Source: Verrucomicrobiales bacterium
GTDB lineage: Bacteria; Verrucomicrobiota; Verrucomicrobiia; Limisphaerales; SXQI01
Assembly (NCBI GenBank): GCA_028293365.1
Contig: JAQGOX010000896.1
Coordinates: forward strand, 1 to 5,070
Reading direction: 5' to 3'
Length of the DNA: 5,070 bases
In this document: positions 1-5,070 of the stretch, piece after piece
How positions within the stretch are numbered: position 1 is the first letter of the stretch
Layout of the letters: every line of letters begins with the position of its first letter
Position numbers and translations under genes: made by a program
Notes under the pieces: model-generated
Told to the model about the DNA's origin: nothing
The model's database searches: none
The model's input: only the letters and a program-made list of their open reading frames with translations

Positions 1-91
1 TTGCGGCGAGTGTAATCGGGCGGCCCAGGCGTTCTGAGAGCTCGTGCAGCCACGTGCGCGCATTGATCTGGTAGAGCAGCGGAAAGTTCAC
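1..91 (-). CDS. Alpha-amylase family (GH13-like) protein, N-terminal fragment
   Basis: Read on the minus strand, the frame opens with GTG at 91-89 and gives MNFPLLYQINARTWLHELSE, then RLGRPITLAA, before leaving the window. The LYQIN-R-WL-ELS--LGRP-TL pattern is the usual beginning of a bacterial alpha-amylase family (GH13-like) protein, where the first strand of the TIM barrel follows directly. Such enzymes act on alpha-glucans. The catalytic residues lie outside the window, so activity cannot be judged. The start is well fixed: a TAA codon lies immediately upstream in frame, no other start codon occurs in the visible frame, and family members usually begin a few residues before LYQIN. The only ribosome-binding hint is a GGAA three bases before the GTG, which is short and weak. 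The GTG borders the 92-256 hairpin repeat, so its leader may be structured. Family recognition is from memory of the motif; the edge truncation is a window effect. Confidence 0.72.
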   Translation of the reverse strand, partial: MNFPLLYQINARTWLHELSERLGRPITLAA

Positions 92-112
92 TTATTCCAA
101 TGCGCTTTCAAG
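92..112 (+). repeat. Left terminal inverted repeat
   Basis: This is the left arm of the palindromic element. It pairs with 236-256 with a single mismatch (T106 against C242). Its outer base follows the CAC at 89-91, which on the minus strand is the GTG start of the amylase gene. Confidence 0.7.
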
Positions 113-235
113 CTGATACTAATTCGCTGGTCTTTTGGCCCTCTGGCTTCGTTGCGCATTCGTTGCAGATCGCTGTGGATATGGGCATCATGCGCGTCTC
201 GCCAGTGGGTCAAAATCCAGCGCGCCTTACCTCAT

Positions 236-256
236 CTTGAACGCGCATTGGAATAA
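236..256 (-). repeat. Right terminal inverted repeat
   Basis: This is the right arm of the palindromic element, the reverse complement of 92-112 except at one base. It is followed directly by CAC at 257-259, the possible second copy of a 3-bp target duplication. Confidence 0.7.
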
Positions 257-430
257 CACGATGAATCGCCATTGCGAGCTGAACAACACAGCGCGCGAAA
301 ACCCAAACGGAACGCGGGCTTACAACCCGCAGCAAGCCACTCCGGTATTACGTGAAAGTATTAACTCTCGATCGCTGCATCCCCCGGCGTTCTGCATTGA
401 GTTTCTCCGCATCGAGCCGGAATTTTTCAA
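257..430 (+). other. Leader region of the transporter operon
   Basis: With the palindromic element, this completes the 339-bp gap between the divergent amylase and transporter genes. I see no gene in it: open frames here lack start signals and family resemblance. Two small patterns are present: GTATTA repeated at 345-350 and 358-363, and a 5-bp stem GCGGG/CCCGC (314-318 with 326-330). No well-spaced -35/-10 pair is evident. Both divergent promoters should lie in this gap, but I cannot place them. The only ribosome-binding hint for the transporter is GGA at 419-421, nine bases before its ATG. Confidence 0.4.
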
Positions 431-1678
431 ATGACTCCCACGCGCTCCTCCACCTGGAAATGGACCGTGTGCGGACTCTTCCTCCTCGCTTCGGCGATCA
501 ATTACATGGATCGCCAGACCCTCGCCAACGCTTCCGTCCGCATCAGCACTGAATTTCACCTGAACCAGGAGCAGTACGGGAATCTCGAACTCGGCTTCGG
601 CTGGGCCTTCGCTGCAGGCTCCATTGTCTTCGGATTAATCGCCGATCGGTTCCCGGTGCGCATCGTTTATCCGACTGCACTGTTTTTGTGGTCGATGGCG
701 GGTTTTCTCACGGGGCTGGCGCACAATTACAAAGAGTTAATGATTTGCCGGACGCTTCTTGGTTTGTTCGAAGCCGGTCATTGGCCCTGTGCGGTCAAAG
801 CGATTCAAGGATTGCTCGAGCCGAAAGATCGAGCCATGGGTAATAGCGTACTGCAAAGCGGGACCTCCGTCGGCGCCGTAATCACCCCGCTCATCCTCGC
901 CTTGCTTCTTACGCCGGAAATTTCAAGCTGGCGATTCGCCTTTCAGGCCGTTGGCTGCGCCGGTCTCTTGTGGATTGGCCTTTGGTTCACCTTGGTCAAG
1001 CGCGGCGATTTGAGTGAAGACAAAGCTCAGGCTCGTGATTCAAACGTCCTTACAGCCCTCAAAGAAATTCTTTCGAACCGGCGGATGTGGATCGTGATTA
1101 TCGTCATCGCTCTCATCAACACGAACTGGCAAATAATCCGGGCGTGGCTTCCCAGAATATTGATCCAGGGGCGCGGTTATTCCGAGTCTCAAGCCCTTTA
1201 CTTCAACTCGCTTTTTTATATCGCCACGGACGTCGGCTGTATTGGTGCGGGCGCGCTCACCCTCTGGTGGCATAAGCGTGGCGCTTCCGTGGACACTTCC
1301 CGCCGGCTCGCATTTTTGAGCTGCGCTCTATTGAGCGCCTTGTCTCTCGGGGCTGCCTGGATGCCAAAAGGTCCGTTGCTGCTGACGTTTCTCCTATTGA
1401 TCGGCGCGGGTGCCCTCGGAGTATTTCCCATTTACCACGCCTTCACCCAGGATATCTCCCGGCACCATCAGGGAAAAGTCACCGGTATCGCCGGCGTCGC
1501 CGCCTGGGCATTATCTCCCGCACATACTTATTTTGGCCGGTTGGTGGATCGCACTGGCTCCTTCGATCTCGGTTTCGCCCTGGTTGGAATCCTGCCCTTG
1601 ATCGCATTCACCGTGCTTTGGCTTTCGTGGCCGCCAACTTCTTCGAATTCCGCCCACGAAGAAATTGTCCAACATTGA
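431..1678 (+). CDS. MFS transporter, anion:cation symporter (ACS) type
   Basis: This 415-residue inner-membrane protein has about twelve hydrophobic segments, the usual size for the major facilitator superfamily. Several hallmarks are visible: INYMDRQTL at the end of the first helix (about residues 23-31), the loop 2-3 motif GLIADRFPVR (68-77), RTLLGLFEAGHWP in helix 4 (107-119), and GTSVGAVITP (144-153). The R-x-x-LG-x-x-EAG-x-x-P signature is typical of the ACS branch, which includes hexuronate, galactonate and other organic-anion transporters driven by protons or sodium. An uptake role for a sugar acid or similar anion is therefore likely, but the exact substrate is not readable. The ATG at 431 leaves the short cytoplasmic tail usual for the family; ribosome binding is weak (GGA at 419-421). 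It is the first gene of the operon, ending two bases before the next gene, so it probably moves the substrate or product of the two following proteins. Confidence 0.9.
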   Translation: MTPTRSSTWKWTVCGLFLLASAINYMDRQTLANASVRISTEFHLNQEQYGNLELGFGWAFAAGSIVFGLIADRFPVRIVYPTALFLWSMAGFLTGLAHNYKELMICRTLLGLFEAGHWPCAVKAIQGLLEPKDRAMGNSVLQSGTSVGAVITPLILALLLTPEISSWRFAFQAVGCAGLLWIGLWFTLVKRGDLSEDKAQARDSNVLTALKEILSNRRMWIVIIVIALINTNWQIIRAWLPRILIQGRGYSESQALYFNSLFYIATDVGCIGAGALTLWWHKRGASVDTSRRLAFLSCALLSALSLGAAWMPKGPLLLTFLLLIGAGALGVFPIYHAFTQDISRHHQGKVTGIAGVAAWALSPAHTYFGRLVDRTGSFDLGFALVGILPLIAFTVLWLSWPPTSSNSAHEEIVQH

Positions 1679-1680
1679 CC

Positions 1681-2973
1681 ATGACCCTCAATATGAACCG
1701 CCGCCAGTTCATCATCTCCACTGGAGCCGCTGGGATCTCCGGCATTTTGATTGCCTGCCAATCGCCTGCTGGCAAAACTGCCGCACGCAACCCGCGACGC
1801 AAAAAAATCGCACTGATCGGCACCGTGGTGCGAAAGCATTCCCACGCGCAGCATTTCATTGATCGGTTCCTGGAAGGCTACGGCTGGGCCGGCCAATGGT
1901 GGCATCCTTCAATCGACCTGGTTTCTCTTTATATCGATCAGTTTCCCAAAGAGGATCTAGCCCGCGAACGCTCGAAGCGTTTCAACGTGCCTCTTTTTCC
2001 GTCGATCGAAGAAGCGCTCGCGGTTGGAAAGTCTGGATTGAACGTTGATGGCGTGATCATCATCGGCGAACACGGGGACTATAAGAAGAATCACCTCGGT
2101 CAGACTCTTTATCCCCGCTACGATTGGTTCAAAAAAGTCGTGGGCGTTTTCGAATCTGCCGGACGAAGCGTCCCGGTATTCAACGATAAACATCTGTCCA
2201 CAAGCTGGCCGGAGTGCGCCGAAATGGTCGCGGACTCAAAACGCCTCCAGTTCCCATTCCTCGCAGGGTCATCGTTACCGGTTACGCGAAGACTCCCAGC
2301 CATCGATTTCCCTTGGGGCACCGGCCTGAAAGAAAGCCTCTCCATTTGTTATGGTGGCGTCGATTCCTATGACTTTCATGGCCTCGAAACCGCTCAATGC
2401 ATGTCCGAACGCCGCGGCGGCGGAGAAACCGGAGTAAGGTCCATCCAGGCCTTCCAGGGGGATTCCATGTGGACGAAACTCTTTGAGAGCCCGGAACGAA
2501 AACGGCTCTTTCTAGCGGCACTATCTCGAAGCCACAGCGCCGCTCCGGCGGACGGCTTCACGATTCCAACACCAAGCGAGGCCTGGGCACGAAAAGTGAG
2601 TCCCAAAGCCGTCGGCTACTTCATCGAACACCTGGACGGACTGAAAACCACTACTCTCACTTGCAACGGCCTGGTTCAGGACTTTACCTACGCAGGACTG
2701 ACCGTTGCGGACCAAATAATTTCCTGCCAAATGCAACTCCCCATGCCCACAGTCGTCTCAACCAACGCTGATTTTTTCAATCCCCTCGTTCACCACATCG
2801 AACAAATGGTAAATACCGGTTGCGCTCCCTATCCAATCGAACGAACCCTGTTAACCTCCGGGATGACCCTCTTTTCTGTTCAATCATTAAAAGGTGAGTT
2901 CAAAAAGATCGAAACTTCTGAACTCAAGGTTGCTTACCACGCGCCCAAAGCCTCTCAATTCTGGAACGTATGA
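1681..2973 (+). CDS. Tat-exported lipoprotein, Gfo/Idh/MocA-like oxidoreductase homolog
   Basis: This 430-residue protein carries a twin-arginine signal, NRRQFII (residues 6-12), a short hydrophobic stretch, and a lipobox L23-I24-A25-C26, so it should be exported folded and lipid-anchored. Gln at +2 would allow outer-membrane sorting. The mature part starts with KKIALIG (41-47), a Rossmann-like first strand, followed by RFNVPLFPSIEEAL (100-113) and DGVIIIGEHGDY (123-134), the layout of Gfo/Idh/MocA N-domains. The usual GxGxxG is not present; the loop reads GTVVRKHSHAQ. The family's EKP lysine may correspond to K170 in FNDKH (167-171). Other likely conserved sites are AGSSLPVT (195-202), D231-F-H233, RRGGGETGV (244-252), GDSMW (260-264) and PYPIERTLL (383-391). 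It resembles unnamed proteins I associate with Verrucomicrobiota and Planctomycetes; the reaction is unknown. The alternative start Met5 (1693) would equally keep the signal. Its stop overlaps the next start. Confidence 0.8.
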   Translation: MTLNMNRRQFIISTGAAGISGILIACQSPAGKTAARNPRRKKIALIGTVVRKHSHAQHFIDRFLEGYGWAGQWWHPSIDLVSLYIDQFPKEDLARERSKRFNVPLFPSIEEALAVGKSGLNVDGVIIIGEHGDYKKNHLGQTLYPRYDWFKKVVGVFESAGRSVPVFNDKHLSTSWPECAEMVADSKRLQFPFLAGSSLPVTRRLPAIDFPWGTGLKESLSICYGGVDSYDFHGLETAQCMSERRGGGETGVRSIQAFQGDSMWTKLFESPERKRLFLAALSRSHSAAPADGFTIPTPSEAWARKVSPKAVGYFIEHLDGLKTTTLTCNGLVQDFTYAGLTVADQIISCQMQLPMPTVVSTNADFFNPLVHHIEQMVNTGCAPYPIERTLLTSGMTLFSVQSLKGEFKKIETSELKVAYHAPKASQFWNV

Positions 2974-4010
2974 TCCCATCACCTTTGAAAAAGATCGCGT
3001 TTATCTGCGAGGAGTTTGCGATGGGCACAACCGCGCAGCAACTGCTCGATCGCTTTCTGCTGGGTTACCCGCGCGAAGGCGGGTTCCACCATCTGACCGA
3101 TTGTAAATTCGGAATCCTCCTGGAGACCGCCTCGACGCTGATTCAAGAAAGAAAAGCTAACTTCGGACTTCATCAATTCGCAAATCTCGAAGAAGCCCTG
3201 ACAAACTCCGATGGAGTCGTGGTTACCTGGAAAGGGAAAGGCATCGAGCCAAAACCCGGTCGTCTCGATCAGATACTTGAGAAGACACCTGCAAACACTC
3301 GCATCTTCGTGGACGGAAATCTTGCGCAAACCGCCGCTGAGGCCACGCAACTTTTCGAGCGCGCAGAGAAATCAAATGTTTTATTAACTTCCGGCGCCAG
3401 CATGGCTGTCTCCCTTCAACTTCCTGAGATCAAAAAACCAACCACCGGCCGCATTAAAGAGATAGTAATTGTCACTCATGGGAAACGCGGCGAAGCTGAG
3501 ATGGATGCGATCCAGGGCCTATTACAGTTCTCGAATTTTCAACTCGCGACTTTGAAACAGCTTCAAGGTGATCAAGTCTGGAAAGCTGCGGACGCTCGCA
3601 ACTGGTCTGGCAAGCTTGCCGCATCCGCGCTCTCCCGCTCAAATACAATGCAGGGCGGAGCACTCATAGACGGTCGCACTCAGGATATCTTTGGCCTGGG
3701 CCTGCTTCCGAATCTCGCCAAAAAACCCCGGGCAATCGTCATGGAGGATAAATCCGGAATGCGCGCAACTATCCTCGTTCTAGACGGCGCGATTGAAGAT
3801 ACCACCCTCGCTTTCTCCGACGCAACTGGAGCCATTTTATCGACACAACTCTACCGTCCCCCGGCGCCCAACCGTGAGGAATTCAGCCGTATGGCCGCCG
3901 CAGTCGAAGATTTTTTCCGTTTGGGAATCCCTATCCTCACCATGGATCAAAGTCAGGTGGTAGCCGATTTCATGGAGCGCTTTCGCGCCTTTGGCTCATA
4001 TTGGCGGTGA
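2970..4010 (+). CDS. Diverged cytoplasmic paralog of the upstream Gfo/Idh-like protein
   Basis: This 346-residue protein begins right at the Rossmann strand (KKIAFIC, residues 7-13) with no signal peptide. It aligns with the preceding protein along its length: AQ---DRFL-GY (22-33), EEAL (74-77), DGVVV (81-85), IFVDGNL against VFNDKHL (112-118), GASMAV against GSSLPV (142-147), GDQVW (200-204) and ALSRS (220-224). The key positions differ. K170 and H171 of the upstream protein become G116 and N117, its DFH and RRGGGETGV segments have no counterpart, and PYPIERTLL is replaced by IPILTMDQS. It is therefore a tandem-duplicate relative with an apparently altered or lost active site, but the frame is intact, which argues against a decaying pseudogene. 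The ATGA overlap implies translational coupling. Possible roles are a partner subunit, a ligand sensor or an enzyme of changed specificity; none is shown by the sequence. Confidence 0.8.
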   Translation: MIPSPLKKIAFICEEFAMGTTAQQLLDRFLLGYPREGGFHHLTDCKFGILLETASTLIQERKANFGLHQFANLEEALTNSDGVVVTWKGKGIEPKPGRLDQILEKTPANTRIFVDGNLAQTAAEATQLFERAEKSNVLLTSGASMAVSLQLPEIKKPTTGRIKEIVIVTHGKRGEAEMDAIQGLLQFSNFQLATLKQLQGDQVWKAADARNWSGKLAASALSRSNTMQGGALIDGRTQDIFGLGLLPNLAKKPRAIVMEDKSGMRATILVLDGAIEDTTLAFSDATGAILSTQLYRPPAPNREEFSRMAAAVEDFFRLGIPILTMDQSQVVADFMERFRAFGSYWR

Positions 4011-4066
4011 AGAATTTCACGGAATCTGCATCCAACTGAATCCTCTTATTGAGGCGCGGATCCAAG

Positions 4067-4378
4067 CTACCGCTTCCGAAACCATCTCAAAGGTTTTGTG
4101 CTGCTGGAACGCTCGACCAGGCTCTTTGCCTCCAGGTCAAGCTGCACTGTCTTAGTCCACCATTCCGCTTTCGATCCGCCGGGAAATAAATTGCCAGGTA
4201 GATGGCGAACGATGGTCGCAAACATTTCCGCCTGCGTGATACCCGGAGGAGATTTTGGAAGGATTTTCAGAAGGGCGGTCTTTGTCGCGATGTACTTTTC
4301 CGCATCCACCGCATGGGTGTATCCGGGCACATTCACATTCTCAACCACCACTTTACGTTGGTCATTGGAATTTTTCAT
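4067..4378 (-). CDS. Small DUF6958-like protein
   Basis: This 103-residue, soluble protein has no signal peptide or membrane segment. Its sequence, with VENVNVPGYTHAVDAEKY (12-29), PPGITQAEM (44-52), LFPGGSKAEWWTKTVQLDLE (64-83) and TKPLRWFRK (94-102), matches my memory of the widespread DUF6958 family, whose function is not known to me. The helix, helix, PLRW-type strand order with basic ends could form a winged-helix fold, which would suggest nucleic-acid binding, but that is inference. Length is normal for the family, so it appears complete. The ATG at 4378 is preceded, nine bases upstream on its strand, by a weak GAGAG (4392-4388). It converges on the transporter operon with only 56 bases between the stops. 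It lies downstream of the partial transporter on the same strand, across a 212-bp gap, so it probably has its own promoter. Confidence 0.75.
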   Translation of the reverse strand: MKNSNDQRKVVVENVNVPGYTHAVDAEKYIATKTALLKILPKSPPGITQAEMFATIVRHLPGNLFPGGSKAEWWTKTVQLDLEAKSLVERSSSTKPLRWFRKR

Positions 4379-4440
4379 CGGGATGTGCTCTCAGTTATTG
4401 CAGATTCGCAGTTTGACATCGACAGGAAAAATCACAGGCG

Positions 4441-4462
4441 AAAAAAAAGCGTGCCTTTCGCT
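4441..4462 (-). terminator. Weak terminator candidate after the right-edge MFS gene
   Basis: On the minus strand the sequence reads AGCG, a seven-base loop, CGCT, then a run of T residues (4448-4441). The stem is only four base pairs, so intrinsic termination would be weak. An alternative larger hairpin uses CAGGC (4435-4439) and GCCTG (4467-4471). Its place, about 130 bases after the stop of the right-edge transporter and before the small DUF6958-like gene, suits a terminator separating the two. Confidence 0.35.
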
Positions 4463-4590
4463 GTTTGCCTGCAGTTTAGGTTTGCCCTGCTTCACTATGG
4501 ATTAGTCCGTTTGAGTCTTGGGTTCTACGATCAGGGATTGGATTCAGAATGAGAACGGGGCTGACTTTGCAATGTAGAATCGGTGAGATT

Positions 4591-5070
4591 TCAAATCTTC
4601 CCTCCACCCGCAACTTGAAGAGCGGCGCCGCTACGGCTGGTTTTGAAAGCGAGCGCCAGCCATAAACCTGCGCAGACGAGCAACGCCAGAGGCAAAATTA
4701 GCACCGCCTTTTGCAGGCTTCCCCAGGAATCCGATAATCTGCCGACAATTTCAGGTGACCACATATCGCCAAACAGATGAATCATGAAGATCGAGGCTGC
4801 CATTGCGCTCGATCGCAGGTTGACCGGCACTGCCTCGATGATCAAGGTGTTCACCGGACCGGTCGAAAGAAATAAGAGGAACATCGCGAGCGCGAGGCAA
4901 ACCATTGCCGCCGTCCGATCCGGAACGAGAAACGCTGCGAACGAAGCCGGCACCGCGCCAAGTACCGATAGCCCAAGAACCCAGGCGTACCCCGCGCGAT
5001 TTCGCTTTTGCCACGCGGTCGCTGCAAAGCCACCGAGCATCGTGCCGAGCAAGCCCGCGACCACGAGCAC
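4591..5070 (-). CDS. MFS transporter, spinster-like, C-terminal part
   Basis: The last 159 or so residues of a membrane transporter are visible; the N-terminal half lies beyond the right edge, and the GTG at 5070 is most likely an internal valine codon rather than the start. Five or so hydrophobic segments remain. GLLGTMLGG (fragment residues 6-14) followed by a basic WQKRNR is the second-half copy of the MFS loop motif. STGPVNTLIIEAVP (69-82), then NLRSSAMA and IHLFGDMWSPEIVGRLSD (97-114) resemble the spinster-like branch, where TGP-N--I--VP--R--A and HL-GD--SP---G-LSD recur. In bacteria these are uncharacterised or lipid/organic-anion carriers, so no substrate is given. The gene ends with TGA at 4593-4591 after a hydrophilic tail. 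It is on the opposite strand from the ACS-type transporter and is not obviously its partner. Confidence 0.82.
   Translation of the reverse strand: MLVVAGLLGTMLGGFAATAWQKRNRAGYAWVLGLSVLGAVPASFAAFLVPDRTAAMVCLALAMFLLFLSTGPVNTLIIEAVPVNLRSSAMAASIFMIHLFGDMWSPEIVGRLSDSWGSLQKAVLILPLALLVCAGLWLALAFKTSRSGAALQVAGGGKI

Larger units (their letters stand above)
92..256. mobile_element. 165-bp palindromic MITE-like element
   Basis: The two ends are inverted copies of each other: 92-112 and 236-256 match at 20 of 21 positions, including a perfect 14-bp end, TTATTCCAATGCGC. The symmetry continues inward. Pairing blocks are 114-116/232-234, 120-122/227-229, 125-130/217-222, 133-137/211-215, 139-141/207-209, 143-147/201-205, 154-159/190-195, 164-166/185-187 and 169-171/178-180. 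That is about 57 Watson-Crick pairs by hand count, with small bulges and a short apical loop. CAC flanks both sides (89-91 and 257-259), as a 3-bp target duplication would. No transposase is encoded, and neither strand holds a convincing gene; open frames crossing it are by-products of the palindrome. A MITE or other non-autonomous repeat fits best. A structured RNA or a cis-regulatory hairpin between the divergent amylase and transporter genes is the main alternative. Ends with RYYYAAC/GTTRRRY, expected for integron attC, are absent. Confidence 0.6.

Noticed and set aside
92..256. Integron attC site
   Set aside because: The ends do not carry the RYYYAAC and GTTRRRY core sites, and no integrase or cassette pattern is present.
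345..363. GTATTA direct repeat as an operator
   Set aside because: Two 6-bp copies 13 bp apart in AT-rich leader DNA are easily chance, and no regulator gene is nearby.
44..434. Two overlapping plus-strand open frames of 70 and 99 codons before the transporter
   Set aside because: They run antisense to the recognisable amylase N-terminus and through the palindrome, have no family resemblance, and the second overlaps the transporter start.
1618..1680. Upstream extension of the lipoprotein gene into the transporter gene
   Set aside because: It would place about 21 residues before the twin-arginine signal and overlap the transporter; the ATG at 1681 or 1693 gives a normal Tat signal.
4040..4061. 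CCTC-TTATT-GAGG hairpin between convergent genes as a bidirectional terminator
   Set aside because: The stem is only four pairs and neither strand has a following T-run.
4413..4440. TTGACA at 4413-4418 as a plus-strand -35 element
   Set aside because: The sequence about 17 bp downstream does not resemble a -10 box, and no plus-strand gene follows.
4098..4552. Plus-strand open frames of 135 and 116 codons
   Set aside because: They are antisense to the DUF6958-like gene, whose protein has clear family motifs, and their own translations show none.

Overview
The window is a moderately GC-rich bacterial segment with tightly packed genes and weak Shine-Dalgarno signals. A Tat-exported lipoprotein oxidoreductase-like protein next to a sugar-acid type transporter, together with a GH13-like alpha-amylase and a small DUF6958-like protein, fits soil Verrucomicrobiota or a similar oligotrophic phylum. 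That placement is an inference from gene style, and no marker gene here proves it.

Layout, left to right. (1) Positions 1-91, minus strand: the first 30 codons of an alpha-amylase family protein that runs off the left edge. (2) Positions 92-256: a 165-bp imperfect palindrome with 21-bp terminal inverted repeats (one mismatch), flanked by CAC on both sides. It can fold almost end to end into one hairpin and looks like a MITE or another small non-autonomous repeat. It abuts the amylase start codon. (3) Positions 257-430: the leader of the plus-strand operon, with no convincing promoter. (4) Positions 431-4010, plus strand: a three-gene operon with a 2-nt gap and then a 4-nt ATGA overlap. It encodes an ACS-type MFS transporter, a Tat/lipoprotein Gfo/Idh-like protein, and a shorter diverged paralog of that protein without a signal peptide. 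(5) Positions 4011-4066: a short convergent gap without a clear terminator. (6) Positions 4067-4378, minus strand: a 103-aa DUF6958-like protein. (7) Positions 4379-4590: an intergenic gap with one weak terminator candidate read from the minus strand. (8) Positions 4591-5070, minus strand: the C-terminal half of a second MFS transporter, spinster-like, running off the right edge.

The operon is the main biological unit. The transporter probably moves an organic anion such as a sugar acid. The first Gfo/Idh-like protein is predicted to be folded in the cytoplasm, exported by Tat and anchored as a lipoprotein. The second should stay in the cytoplasm and has lost most of the residues that look functional in the first. 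An intact and a degenerate paralog, translationally coupled and predicted to sit in different compartments, make the most interesting protein-level feature. The hairpin element at the amylase start is the most interesting DNA-level feature. Substrate and reaction are not determined by the sequence.
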